Assembly: GCF_039536325.1 (NCBI RefSeq)
Contig: NZ_BAAAYO010000021.1
Span: forward strand, 124,001 to 188,000
Direction: 5' to 3'
Length of the DNA: 64,000 bases
Source of the DNA: Paenibacillus_AB hodogayensis
Lineage (GTDB): Bacteria > Bacillota > Bacilli > Paenibacillales > NBRC-103111
Below the pieces are notes generated by a model. It made no database searches and was not told the DNA's origin. It worked only from the letters and a program-made list of their open reading frames with translations. The position numbers and the translations under genes are program-made. Below, piece after piece: positions 9,570 to 18,486 of the stretch (within the stretch, counting starts at the first letter, position 1; each line of letters begins with the position of its first letter).

Positions 9570-9598
9570 TGGGGCTGCACGCAGGCCCCAATTTTATG
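9570..9598 (+). terminator. Hairpin between GH43 and GH51, possible attenuator or processing site
   Basis: TGGGGC (9570-9575) pairs with GCCCCA (9585-9590), with weaker inner pairing. A short ATTTTAT follows. The T-run is weak, so this may be a partial terminator or an mRNA-stabilising hairpin inside the operon. Confidence 0.45.
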
Positions 9599-9629
9599 GA
9601 GTGGGAACGCTTCCGGAAAAGAAAGGATC

Positions 9630-11654
9630 GTGATTGCGACGACATCATCCAGGGCGAAGGTGCAAGTAAAAACGGAGCGAGTGGGCAAAGGCAAAATACA
9701 ACCTTATTTGTTTGGACATTTTGTAGAAGACATCCGCGACCATATGTCTGCGATGTTAGCCTATCCTCTGGCGGATATGGATTTTGAAAGCATGGACCAT
9801 ACGTATCGCGGGCTTTCCGGAAGCTGGCGGCCTTATACGAACGGGAAAAGCACGACTTACGCCCTAGAGCCTGCGGCGGCGAGACACTCGGGACATAGCC
9901 AGTTGGTGCGGATCGCAAGCGATGACGGAGCCTATGCAGGTATAAGTCAAGCCATTGCCGTAAAGCGGGACCAGATCGGTTATAATTTGAAGCTATACGC
10001 GAGAGCTTCGGTTGAAATCAAGTTTGTTTTTGCTGAAATTGTTGATCGCAGGAGGAACGAGGTGCTCGGTTCTACAAGGATCGACCTGGTCAGCCATAAC
10101 TGGAGGCAATACGAGTCTCGTTTTGTCCTGCAACGGGATTGTGAGGAGGCGGAGTTCCGAATATACGTGCCTTCCGAGCATGAGCGCTGGCTGGATCATG
10201 TATCTACGGGGATGCTTTGGCTGGACCATATTTCCTTGCTGCCCTCGGATAGCGCGGGCAATGTCCGCAAAGAAGTCATGGATCTGACCAAAGACTTAAA
10301 CGCCGGTATGATGCGGCTGGCGGGAAATTATATCAGCGCCTACCATTGGAAGCAAGCTATCGGACCCGTTCTGGAGCGGCCCTGCATCATCAATGAAGCA
10401 TGGGGCGGATGGACGAGCAAATATTTCGGCACGGACGAATATATTCAATTTTGCCGCGAGCTGCAGGTGGAGCCGCTGATTTGTGTCAACGACGGCTCGG
10501 GAACGCCGGAGGAGGCCGCCGAGTGGGTGGAATATTGCAACGGCGATGCGAATACGCCGATGGGCAGACTGCGGGCCGCGAACGGGCATGTCGAGCCCTA
10601 TAACGTAAAGTACTGGGAGATCGGCAACGAGGTTTGGGGGCCGTGGCAGGTCGGCCATTGCAGCGCCGAGCAATTCGCGGAACGTTATATCCGATTCGCC
10701 CAAGCGATGAAGCGTACCGATCCCGGTATTGTGCTGCTTGCATGCGGGGACACCCGTATGGAATGGAACGAAGCGTTGCTGGAGCGAGCCGCCGAACATA
10801 TCGATTACGTAACCTTGCACCTGTATCACGGCTATGCCCGCTTTGGCATGAACCGTCAGACGCCGAAAGAAGAACGGTTTAAAGCGATTGTCTCTTACCC
10901 GGAATGGACGAGAAAATCGATCGGTCAGATGAGGGAGCTATTCGGCTCATCCGAGCGTTACGCCCACCTGAAGCTGGCCGTTACGGAGTACAACACGATG
11001 TACTTCCCGAATACGATCCGCAAGGGGCTTCCTAACGAGCATACCCTGGAAGCGGCTGTCGCGAATGCAGCAAACTTAAACGAATTTATGCGGAATTGCG
11101 ATTTGCTCGAAATCGGCAGTTTCTCCGATCTTGTCAACGGCTGGCTCGGCGGGTGTATCCGGGTAGGGGATTTCCTTGCGGATCAGTTTCGCGGCTTAGT
11201 CCCGGGCGGGAGCGGCAGCTCCTTAACGGTTTACGGTACGCCTTCCTATCACGTTATGAAGCTGTATGCGAACAAAGACTTGCGTTATGTAGTGGAAAGT
11301 CTTACGGAGTGCGGCAGCTTCTCGGTCAACAGTCCGATGCCCGATGCGCCGCAGCTGAATGACCTGCCTAATCTGGACGTCGTCGCTTGTCTGAACGCCG
11401 ATAGGAATACATTGACACTGTTTATCGTGAACCGGAGCCTGGAAGCAACGGAAATCGAGATCCATCTGGGCGGCTTCGCCGTGACGGGGACCGCTCGGTT
11501 GCAGGAAATTACGGCGGACCATATGGAGTGCATCAATACCGCCAAACATCCGAATGACGTCGGGTGCGAAATCCGCATGCTTTCGTTTTCAGACAGTCTT
11601 GTGACCGGTCATCTGCAAGCATCGTCCATTTACGCATTAGAAATCAGCCGCTGA
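9630..11654 (+). CDS. GH51-type alpha-L-arabinofuranosidase
   Basis: 674 residues, no signal peptide, so cytoplasmic. The N-terminal HFVEDIRDHMSAML is the GH51 variant of the usual glycine-histidine-Phe-Ile-Glu segment. In the TIM barrel, YWEIGNEVWGPW carries the acid/base Glu (IGNE) and LAVTEYNTM carries the nucleophile Glu. NEAWGGWTSKYFGTDEY and PLICVNDGSGTPEEAAEWVEY are typical barrel segments. The enzyme releases arabinofuranose from oligosaccharides taken up by the cell. The start is GTG with GAAAGGA just upstream. A related activity within the family (endoglucanase-like) is possible but less likely beside GH43. Confidence 0.9.
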   Translation: MIATTSSRAKVQVKTERVGKGKIQPYLFGHFVEDIRDHMSAMLAYPLADMDFESMDHTYRGLSGSWRPYTNGKSTTYALEPAAARHSGHSQLVRIASDDGAYAGISQAIAVKRDQIGYNLKLYARASVEIKFVFAEIVDRRRNEVLGSTRIDLVSHNWRQYESRFVLQRDCEEAEFRIYVPSEHERWLDHVSTGMLWLDHISLLPSDSAGNVRKEVMDLTKDLNAGMMRLAGNYISAYHWKQAIGPVLERPCIINEAWGGWTSKYFGTDEYIQFCRELQVEPLICVNDGSGTPEEAAEWVEYCNGDANTPMGRLRAANGHVEPYNVKYWEIGNEVWGPWQVGHCSAEQFAERYIRFAQAMKRTDPGIVLLACGDTRMEWNEALLERAAEHIDYVTLHLYHGYARFGMNRQTPKEERFKAIVSYPEWTRKSIGQMRELFGSSERYAHLKLAVTEYNTMYFPNTIRKGLPNEHTLEAAVANAANLNEFMRNCDLLEIGSFSDLVNGWLGGCIRVGDFLADQFRGLVPGGSGSSLTVYGTPSYHVMKLYANKDLRYVVESLTECGSFSVNSPMPDAPQLNDLPNLDVVACLNADRNTLTLFIVNRSLEATEIEIHLGGFAVTGTARLQEITADHMECINTAKHPNDVGCEIRMLSFSDSLVTGHLQASSIYALEISR

Positions 11655-11803
11655 CAAGGACAAGACGCTCCTTATAAGCTGGACGGACTCGAACGCTTTT
11701 CTGCTTGGCCGCGTTGGATTGCGAGGCACATCGGCGGCTTGGACGATTTCGCCCTTTACGGCTGCAGCCAAAAAATACAGCATGAAATAGGAGTGGGAAC
11801 CGG

Positions 11804-13567
11804 ATGACAACTATGAAATATATAAAAAACTACCCGAGACCGCAGTTTGTGAGAGACCACTGGGTTGATTTGAACGGAGAGTGGGGCTTCGCTTTCGACG
11901 ATGCCAACGTCGGAGAAGCAGCGGGATGGCAGCGAAGCTTTAAAGGAGACCAGACCATTGTCGTTCCCTTTACTTATGAAACGAAGATGAGCGGGATCGG
12001 CGAGGAATCTCACCATCCATGCGTTTGGTATAACCGAAAGCTGGACATTCCCGCGGAAGCCCGGGGCAAGCGTGTTCTTCTGCATTTTCAAGCGGTCGAC
12101 TATATCGCGAAGGTATGGATCAACGGCGAATATGTCGGAAGCCATCAGGGCGGCTATTCTGCTTTTTCGTTCGATATTGCGCCTTACGTACGGCTCGAGT
12201 CCGCGAACGAGCTTACCGTTAAAGTGATCGACAGTAAAGACGCTACGCAGCCGCGCGGCAAGCAGCGCTGGGTAGACGACAACTTCGAATGCTTCTATGT
12301 GCAGACGACAGGCATTTGGCAGTCCGTGTGGCTCGAATATGTCGAGCGGGACTATGTGGACGCCGTCAAAGTAACGCCGGACCTCGATGCCTCGACCGTT
12401 CGCTTTGAATACCAGGTTAAAGGCGAGATTAACGCGGACAGCAATCTTCGTCTGGAGACGATCATTACGATGAAGGGCCGTCAGGTCAAGCAGACGAGTC
12501 TGAAGATCGACCGCCCTTGGCTGCGGCTCGAAGTAGATCTCGTTCACGAAATGAACGGACCGTGGAAGCGCCGCTACTGGGCGCCTAGACACCCGAACCT
12601 TTACGATGTGGAATTTAGGTTGTACCGTGACGATGTCTTGATCGATCAGGTGTACTCCTACTTCGGCATGAGAAAAATTTCGATCGAGAAAGACCAAGTG
12701 CTGCTTAACAATATGCCGATCTACCAGCGTTTGATCCTGGATCAAGGCTATTGGCCGGATAGCCATTTGACTCCTCCTTCGGAGGAAGCGCTGATCGAGG
12801 ATATCGATCTGCTGATGCAGATGGGTTATAACGGCGTGCGGAAGCATATGAAGATTGAGGACGCACGATTTCTGTATTGGTGCGATGTAAAAGGCGTGCT
12901 CGTCTGGTCCGAAATGGCGGCTACCTTCGAGTTCAATGATCAGGCGATCCAACAATTCACAGTGGAATGGATGGAGATTGTTCGCCAGCAGTATAATCAT
13001 CCTTCCATCATTACGTGGGTGCCGTTCAACGAATCGTGGGGCCTTATGAATATTTTCAAGGACGGCCGGCAGCAGCAATGGACCGAATCGATCTATCATT
13101 TGACGAAGGCGTTCGATCCGAATCGTCCGGTCGTGACGAACGACGGCTGGGAGCATACGGTGTCCGATATTTTGACGCTGCACGATTATGCCGAGACGAA
13201 GGATGTGCTTCTCAAGCACTTTGCCAGCAAGGACGAAATCGTAAACAACGAGAAGGCGTTCAACGAGCGGAAATATGGGTTCGCCGACGGCTATGGCTAC
13301 AAAGGACAACCGATCATCGTGAGCGAGTTTGGCGGCATCGCCTTCGAGTCCGAAAAAGGCTGGGGTTACGGTACGCAAGTCGCCTCGGAGCAAGATTTCT
13401 TGGAACGGTTTCGCGGTATCCATGAAGCGATCAAGCAGACCGGGTACATCGTAGGGTATTGCTACACGCAGCTAACGGACGTTCAGCAAGAGGTGAACGG
13501 TCTGTTGACCGAGGAGCGAAAACCGAAGGTGCCAATCTCGAACATTCAGGAGGTTAATCTGGGATAA
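11804..13567 (+). CDS. GH2-family glycosidase (beta-galactosidase/beta-glucuronidase group)
   Basis: 587 residues, intracellular. The N-terminal jelly-roll sugar-binding domain (LNGEWGFAFDD, VWYNRKLDIP, VWINGEYVGSHQGGYSAF) precedes an immunoglobulin-like domain and a TIM barrel. TWVPFNESWG contains the acid/base Glu and IIVSEFGGIA the nucleophile Glu. GH2 covers beta-galactosidase, glucuronidase, mannosidase and arabinopyranosidase, so the exact sugar is not decided by sequence. The enzyme is short for the family and lacks the extra C-terminal domains of LacZ. AGGAGTG sits ahead of ATG 11804. The sulfatase gene begins 20 bases after its stop. Confidence 0.9.
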   Translation: MTTMKYIKNYPRPQFVRDHWVDLNGEWGFAFDDANVGEAAGWQRSFKGDQTIVVPFTYETKMSGIGEESHHPCVWYNRKLDIPAEARGKRVLLHFQAVDYIAKVWINGEYVGSHQGGYSAFSFDIAPYVRLESANELTVKVIDSKDATQPRGKQRWVDDNFECFYVQTTGIWQSVWLEYVERDYVDAVKVTPDLDASTVRFEYQVKGEINADSNLRLETIITMKGRQVKQTSLKIDRPWLRLEVDLVHEMNGPWKRRYWAPRHPNLYDVEFRLYRDDVLIDQVYSYFGMRKISIEKDQVLLNNMPIYQRLILDQGYWPDSHLTPPSEEALIEDIDLLMQMGYNGVRKHMKIEDARFLYWCDVKGVLVWSEMAATFEFNDQAIQQFTVEWMEIVRQQYNHPSIITWVPFNESWGLMNIFKDGRQQQWTESIYHLTKAFDPNRPVVTNDGWEHTVSDILTLHDYAETKDVLLKHFASKDEIVNNEKAFNERKYGFADGYGYKGQPIIVSEFGGIAFESEKGWGYGTQVASEQDFLERFRGIHEAIKQTGYIVGYCYTQLTDVQQEVNGLLTEERKPKVPISNIQEVNLG

Positions 13568-13587
13568 AAGGTCTGGAGGCGAGACTA

Positions 13588-15126
13588 GTGCCGAACAAAA
13601 AGCCGAATATTTTGATCATTACGACCGATCAGCAGCATTTTAATACGATTCATGCTCTTGGCAACGAAACGATCCGCACTCCCAATCTCGATAAAATCGT
13701 GCAGGACGGCATCGCCTTCGAACGGGCATATGTCGCAAATCCGGTGTGCTCGCCCAGCCGATCGACGATCATCACCGGGGAGTATCCCTCCCGGCACGGC
13801 TGCTGGAATATCGGGGTTGCCCTCGACCAAAATCGTACGACAATAGGCCAGTTGCTGAAGGAGCAGGGATATGCAACAGGGCTGTTCGGGAAGGCGCATT
13901 TCCAGCCGGTCTTGAATAGCGGGAGCTTCGAGGCGCCGCCTCATATTCATAATCGCGAGTTTTGGCGAGAGTGGAGTGGTCCATACTACGGCTTCGATCA
14001 GGTTGCGATGGTGCACGGGCACGCCGACGAGGATTCCTCCCACGGCATGCATTACGGAGCGTGGCTTGTCGATCAGGGGATTGATCCGGCCCAATATTTC
14101 GGCCCGAAAGGCGGACATCGCGAAGGCTCGTGGGATTTGCCCGAGCATCTGCATTATACGCGGTGGACTGCCGATCGCACGATCGATTTTTTCGAGGCCG
14201 CAGCGAAAGGCGGGCGTGATTCGCAAGAGAAGGACCAGCCGTTTTTGGCCTGGTGCAGCTTTCAGGACCCGCACAATGCCTTTTTATGCCCTGAGCCATG
14301 GAATAGCATGTATGATCCCGCCGGTATGCCTCCCTTCCACGAGCGCGAAGGCGAAATGGCCGACAAGCCCCGCATTCATCAGTGCTTGATCGAGGACCGG
14401 ATGAAGGAGCTGGGTGTTAACGTAACGGCAGACCCGGGCCATGATACGGGCGGCATTCAATGTCTCGGCCTTACGAATGAAAAGATCGGCCGGGAGCGGG
14501 CGCGCAAATGGCTAGCCTCCTACTATGCGATGGTCAGCCTCATCGACCACCATATCGGACGTATGATGGAAAAGCTTGAGCAATTGGATATCGCCGACGA
14601 CACCTTGATTATCTTCACTTCGGATCACGGCGACTATGCGGGGAATCATGGGTTATGGCTGAAAGGTCCTATCCACTATGAAGACATTATACGCGTGCCT
14701 TTTCTCGTTCGCTGGAAGGGAACGCTGCCGGCAGGGGTCAAGACGAATTCGTTAATGAGTCTCGTCGATCTTGCTCCGACCATCCTGGAGGCGTGCGGAA
14801 TCGAGGCCCCTGGGTCGATGCAGGGCGTAAGCCAATGGGCGACCTTGCAACAACCGCATTTGTCCAAACGGGATTGGTGCCTTGTGGAAAACAGGGCGGA
14901 GCCGACCTTTTATGTGAAGACGCTGATTACGGATCGCTATAAATTGAATTATTTCCTTGGCCGTCATGAAGGCGAGCTGTACGATTTGGCGGAAGATCCG
15001 CATGAATTTGTCAATCTTTACGACCATCCGGAATATGCGTGCTTGAAAACCGAGCTGCTGATGAAGCTGGTTGACGTGTATGGTGATCTGGAGCGGCCGT
15101 ATCCTCCCCGTCAAAGCTTTGCGTAA
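13588..15126 (+). CDS. Type I (formylglycine) sulfatase
   Basis: 512 residues. The start of the fold, ITTDQQH, carries metal-binding Asp. CSPSR near residue 54 is the cysteine-type sulfatase signature whose Cys is turned into formylglycine. SDHGDYAGNHG near residue 350 supplies the second set of metal ligands. No signal peptide is present, so it should act on sulfated sugars inside the cell. Maturation needs an FGE or anSME enzyme, which is not in this window. It sits 20 bases after the GH2 gene, so the polysaccharide degraded by this locus probably carries sulfate esters. The start is GTG 13588. Confidence 0.9.
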   Translation: MPNKKPNILIITTDQQHFNTIHALGNETIRTPNLDKIVQDGIAFERAYVANPVCSPSRSTIITGEYPSRHGCWNIGVALDQNRTTIGQLLKEQGYATGLFGKAHFQPVLNSGSFEAPPHIHNREFWREWSGPYYGFDQVAMVHGHADEDSSHGMHYGAWLVDQGIDPAQYFGPKGGHREGSWDLPEHLHYTRWTADRTIDFFEAAAKGGRDSQEKDQPFLAWCSFQDPHNAFLCPEPWNSMYDPAGMPPFHEREGEMADKPRIHQCLIEDRMKELGVNVTADPGHDTGGIQCLGLTNEKIGRERARKWLASYYAMVSLIDHHIGRMMEKLEQLDIADDTLIIFTSDHGDYAGNHGLWLKGPIHYEDIIRVPFLVRWKGTLPAGVKTNSLMSLVDLAPTILEACGIEAPGSMQGVSQWATLQQPHLSKRDWCLVENRAEPTFYVKTLITDRYKLNYFLGRHEGELYDLAEDPHEFVNLYDHPEYACLKTELLMKLVDVYGDLERPYPPRQSFA

Positions 15127-15133
15127 TATGAGA

Positions 15134-15167
15134 GGGCCCATGTGCTTGCACATGGGCCTGCTCCTTT
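15134..15167 (+). terminator. Hairpin after the sulfatase, end of the polysaccharide operon
   Basis: A 12-bp stem (15134-15145 with 15148-15159, one G-T pair) has only a two-base nominal loop. The following T-run (CTCCTTTCC) is weak, so termination efficiency is uncertain. Confidence 0.55.
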
Positions 15168-15171
15168 CCTA

Positions 15172-15240
15172 ATCGGAAATCTTATTCAGCGAGCTATACG
15201 ATTCTATGAATCCTTGGGATTAGAACTTGCCCACACCCAT
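15172..15240 (+). pseudogene. Short remnant of a GNAT or VOC-type gene
   Basis: One frame reads LIQRAIRFYESLGLELAHTH and then stops. RAIRFYESLG is characteristic of GNAT acetyltransferase C-termini and also of glyoxalase/VOC N-termini. There is no start codon or room for a full domain between the sulfatase terminator and the DUF4037 gene, so this is best seen as a gene scar. A chance match is possible over so short a stretch. Confidence 0.35.
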
Positions 15241-15280
15241 TGAGTTTGTTTAGAATAATTAGATGAAATGGGGTGATTTA

Positions 15281-16345
15281 GTGGTCTTTATCCAAGGGAT
15301 AGAACTATGCAAGAGATTTCAATTCGAGTTTGTAGAACCTATAATTGCAAACCATTTCCCTAATTTAAGCTACACCTCGGCGCTGATCGGTCCTGGAAGC
15401 GAAGTGCTTGGATATGATACGGAGATGTCAACGGATCATGATTGGGGCCCGCGCGTCATTTTACTACTTCAGGGAAATGATATGTACTTAATAAAAGATA
15501 TCCTCCAGATCTTGCATATCAATCGTCCACAACAATTTTATGGGTATCCGGTAGATTTGAACCAGACTGTTATTACGTCATTAGCACAGTTTCTTGTATC
15601 TAAGCTAGCAATAGATATCGATAAAGGAATTGAGCTACTAGACTGGCTTACGTTCCCATCACAGATCTTGGCTGAGATCATTGGTGGAGAAGTTTTCCGT
15701 GATGATACGGGGCATCTTACAGCGATCCGCAAGCAGCTACAGTTCTATCCACATGACATATGGCTATATACAATGGCTTCAATCTGGAATCGGATCGGGC
15801 AAGAAGAACATTTGGTATTGCGCGCCGGGTATGTGGGAGATGAGCTAGGATCGTCCATCATCGGATCAAGAATTGTTAGAGATATTATGAACCTATGTTT
15901 TCTAATGGAGCGAAAATATGCACCGTACCCTAAATGGTTTGGAACTGCATTTAAGAAGTTAGACTGTGCGAATGAGTTGCTGCCGGTGCTGATTAAAGTT
16001 CAGTCATCCGGAACATGGAGAGAACGTGAAGACGCCTTATGTAGAGCATACGAGTTATTGGCACAAATGCATAATCGTTTAGGAATTACCGAAGTCATGA
16101 CAGAACAGGTTTCACCATTTTTCGACCGTCCCTACAAGGTTATCCAGGGAGGTGCATTTGCCAATGCAATCGTAAGGCAAATCATCGATCCGATCATTCG
16201 CAAATTATCCCAGATACGTCTTATTGGCGGAATTGATCAAATATCCGATAATACTGATTTCAAATCTATAAATCAATGGAGCTCCGTTGAACAGTCGGAG
16301 GGAAGAAATATCGCTCGTGCTCTCTACAACAAGATCCTGGAATAG
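15281..16345 (+). CDS. DUF4037 domain protein, nucleotidyltransferase-like
   Basis: About 354 residues. The GSEVLGYDTEMSTDHDWGPR segment near residue 40 has the glycine-serine and paired aspartate pattern of minimal nucleotidyltransferases, and the whole fits the DUF4037 family as I know it. The substrate is unknown. It appears cytoplasmic, with no membrane segments. Start choice: GTG 15281 has GGGGTGA a few bases upstream, whereas the in-frame ATG at 15263 has no ribosome-binding site. It stands alone between two terminator-like regions and its context gives no functional hint. Confidence 0.75.
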   Translation: MVFIQGIELCKRFQFEFVEPIIANHFPNLSYTSALIGPGSEVLGYDTEMSTDHDWGPRVILLLQGNDMYLIKDILQILHINRPQQFYGYPVDLNQTVITSLAQFLVSKLAIDIDKGIELLDWLTFPSQILAEIIGGEVFRDDTGHLTAIRKQLQFYPHDIWLYTMASIWNRIGQEEHLVLRAGYVGDELGSSIIGSRIVRDIMNLCFLMERKYAPYPKWFGTAFKKLDCANELLPVLIKVQSSGTWREREDALCRAYELLAQMHNRLGITEVMTEQVSPFFDRPYKVIQGGAFANAIVRQIIDPIIRKLSQIRLIGGIDQISDNTDFKSINQWSSVEQSEGRNIARALYNKILE

Positions 16346-16496
16346 TTATCCTGAATTTCGAAAGCGCATAGAATGTTGTTGTGGTAAACACCATTCTACC
16401 AAAGATTCGGAGCACTTTTTTGTAGTCAGTAGCTGCATTTACCTGTAAAAGTAAGCGTCACATTTCACGCTTATGACAACCGTTAAAGCATGCGAT

Positions 16497-16532
16497 AATC
16501 TTCCTTAGAATGATAAGAGGAAGATTTTTTTC
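16497..16532 (+). terminator. Terminator-like hairpin upstream of the ECF sigma gene
   Basis: AATCTTCC (16497-16504) pairs with GGAAGATT (16519-16526) and runs into a tract of seven T. A second hairpin, TAAGCGT/ACGCTTA, lies just upstream at 16452-16473. It may end the DUF4037 transcript, about 150 bases after the stop, or act in the sigma-factor leader. Confidence 0.55.
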
Positions 16533-16598
16533 ATTTCTATTATCGGATAATGGGATATTTTCAAGTCATTGATCGTGTTGTATGTAGGAGGCGAAAAA

Positions 16599-17102
16599 AT
16601 GGAGAGCAATTCTTTATTGCGTTCGGATAAAGAATTGGCCGAACTATATCAACGGCATGCAGATCTGATTTACAGGCTGAGCTACATCTATTTGAAAAAT
16701 CCCGTTGATGCAGAAGACGCTGTTCAATCTGTATTTCTAAAACTGATAAAATCTCAAATGGTCTTCAATGACCACGAACATGAAAAAGCATGGTTGACAG
16801 TGACCGCCAGAAATTACTGTAAAGACGTTCTTAAAAATTGGTGGAAAATTCGTCGCGTGGCTTTAGACGCTTTACCGGAAGTTCCTTCTTGGACAGGCGA
16901 TGAGCCATCGGGGAAGGTGTTTGCAAGATTGCTTTCACTTCCTACAAAATACAAAACGGTTTTATATCTGTACTATTTCGAGGAGTACTCGGTAAAAGAG
17001 ATATCGGGGCTGTTAGGACACAAAGAGAGCACGATCCAAACGCAACTATCCAGAGGCCGCAAACGCCTAAAAGTTGACTTGGGAGGGAATTGTCTTGAGT
17101 AA
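16599..17102 (+). CDS. ECF-type RNA polymerase sigma factor
   Basis: 167 residues from ATG 16599 with AGGAGGC 8 bases upstream. Region 2 includes LYQRHADLIYRLSYIYL and DAEDAVQSVFLKLI. Region 4 includes LPTKYKTVLYLYYFEEYSV and a helix-turn-helix ending STIQTQLSRGRKRLK. The size and two-domain form match group-4 sigma factors of the SigV/SigM type in Bacilli. The next gene overlaps its stop by 8 bases and encodes a membrane protein of the DUF4179 family, the usual anti-sigma partner. It probably directs an envelope-stress regulon and its own operon. Confidence 0.93.
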   Translation: MESNSLLRSDKELAELYQRHADLIYRLSYIYLKNPVDAEDAVQSVFLKLIKSQMVFNDHEHEKAWLTVTARNYCKDVLKNWWKIRRVALDALPEVPSWTGDEPSGKVFARLLSLPTKYKTVLYLYYFEEYSVKEISGLLGHKESTIQTQLSRGRKRLKVDLGGNCLE

Positions 17103-18132
17103 TAAAAATATTAATCGGCTTTTTGAAGCTCTTACGCCAACAACCGAACAAAAAGAAAAGATGTTTCATAACATTTTAGTGCAAAGCAAGGATGAAAATA
17201 ACAGGCACAGGGAATATACTCTTTCGAAACGCTTTAGACCCGTAGTATTGGCTTCCGTGCTGATATTATTTTTAGCCACAACCGCTTTTGCAGCGGCATA
17301 TGCGGGATTGGATGAAACGTTTATGAAATTTCTTAATCCGGTAAATCATGAGCAAGCCGAACATTTATCGAACGGGGCCTATGTGATTGATAAACAGATG
17401 AAGAACGAGAAAGGGACTCTTAATATTAAGCAAGTAATCGGCGATAGTAATCTGACCTATATTTTAATGGACTTTACTGCCCGGGAAGGCACAGTTTTAA
17501 ATGCGGCGAGATACCGTTTTGAGGATGTCACGATGAATACGGATCAGCAGTTTCAAAGTACAGGATTTAAGGTGCTAGACGATGGAAGTCCGAATGACAA
17601 TAAAATAAGCCTGATCATGAATATCATGACCAAAAACTCAATAGCTGGCAAAGCGGTTCAGCTCAAATTAAAGGGTCTGCAAGCAGCCGATCCGCTTCCG
17701 GGGATATTTGAAACGGTCATACCGGGTACTTGGGAAACGAATATTAAGCTGGATTTCAAGGATTACTCTACCCTTTACCCAGTCGAACAAGACATTAATA
17801 TGTTTGGCTATAAGGCAGTATTAAAAACGATTTCCGCCTCGCCAATTTCGATCACATTAAAGATTGAAAGTGAATCATTGAAAGAGATTAACAAAGCCGC
17901 CGGAGAACAAAAGGAAATTGATAAAAATGAATATTTGGATAGCTGCCCGGTCACGATAAAATTTAAAGACGGCACCTCCGAGACGACTACCATTTTTAAC
18001 GGATTGTCTTCGAGTGACTTTATAAATGAGCAAATGGTTACGATCAAAACATTTGAAAATGTTATTAATGATAAGGAAATCGTATCAATCGTATTTTTTG
18101 ATAAAGAGATTCCGATTAAAAAGTCCTATTAG
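17095..18132 (+). CDS. DUF4179-family membrane protein, probable anti-sigma factor
   Basis: 345 residues. The cytoplasmic N-terminal stretch of about 45 residues is followed by one membrane helix (VVLASVLILFLATTAFAAAYAG), then an extracellular domain of about 280 residues. This matches DUF4179 proteins found after ECF sigma genes. It should hold the sigma factor at the membrane until an external signal arrives. The start TTG 17095 has GGGAGGG upstream and lies inside the sigma gene, so the two are translationally coupled. The signal it senses is unknown. Confidence 0.85.
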   Translation: MSNKNINRLFEALTPTTEQKEKMFHNILVQSKDENNRHREYTLSKRFRPVVLASVLILFLATTAFAAAYAGLDETFMKFLNPVNHEQAEHLSNGAYVIDKQMKNEKGTLNIKQVIGDSNLTYILMDFTAREGTVLNAARYRFEDVTMNTDQQFQSTGFKVLDDGSPNDNKISLIMNIMTKNSIAGKAVQLKLKGLQAADPLPGIFETVIPGTWETNIKLDFKDYSTLYPVEQDINMFGYKAVLKTISASPISITLKIESESLKEINKAAGEQKEIDKNEYLDSCPVTIKFKDGTSETTTIFNGLSSSDFINEQMVTIKTFENVINDKEIVSIVFFDKEIPIKKSY

Positions 18133-18188
18133 AATCGATTATTAAACATTTTTCGCAATTCGAAAAATAGAGTTGAATATTAAAGTAT

Positions 18189-18305
18189 CGATGTTCTGGA
18201 GGGCAGCAGCTCATTCCCCAAGAATGGATAGCCGCATCGACAAGTCCTCAACTAGGCAATTACGGTTTCTTGTGGTGGATTGACAAGGACGGGTTTTCTG
18301 CATGA
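18189..18305 (+). pseudogene. Remnant of a serine hydrolase (beta-lactamase family)
   Basis: A frame reads QQLIPQEWIAASTSPQ and then GNYGFLWWI before stopping. It corresponds to the C-terminal third of class-C-like serine hydrolases and resembles the intact gene at 48092-49114 (VDESTAMNPNHYGYLWWL). No start, SxxK motif or upstream part is present. It is a deletion scar between the DUF4179 gene and the copper region. Confidence 0.6.
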
Positions 18306-18414
18306 TTTGTGTATAGAATTTTAACCTCGTAATGGAAAATGATTAACGGCAAGCTTTCTGCATTACGTTGGGTACTTTGGGATGCTTGGGTTAAATCAAC
18401 CCGGGTTCTTGACA

Positions 18415-18439
18415 ATATAGGGTAGGGGGGTACACTATA
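18415..18439 (+). promoter_or_regulatory. CsoR-type operator 1 with promoter
   Basis: A 25-bp box beginning ATATAGGG and ending TATA has a run of six G in its middle. It directly follows TTGACA (18409-18414) and overlaps a TATAAT (18436-18441). The same 25-bp format recurs at 18781-18805 and 19231-19255. G/C runs flanked by AT are typical of CsoR/RcnR-family operators. This copy precedes the broken MFS gene. Confidence 0.7.
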
Positions 18440-18486
18440 ATTACGGCGACACAAAAAATAATAATCCATTACATAAGGAGGAGGCC

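Noticed and set aside
11756..13423. A 555-codon minus-strand frame opposite the GH2 gene
   Set aside because: The plus-strand GH2 frame has both catalytic motifs in order. The minus frame has no family features and no credible start site.
18133..18188. Extra exon-like extension of the anti-sigma gene into the serine-hydrolase remnant
   Set aside because: The anti-sigma frame stops cleanly at 18132, and the remnant is in a different frame with a different family.
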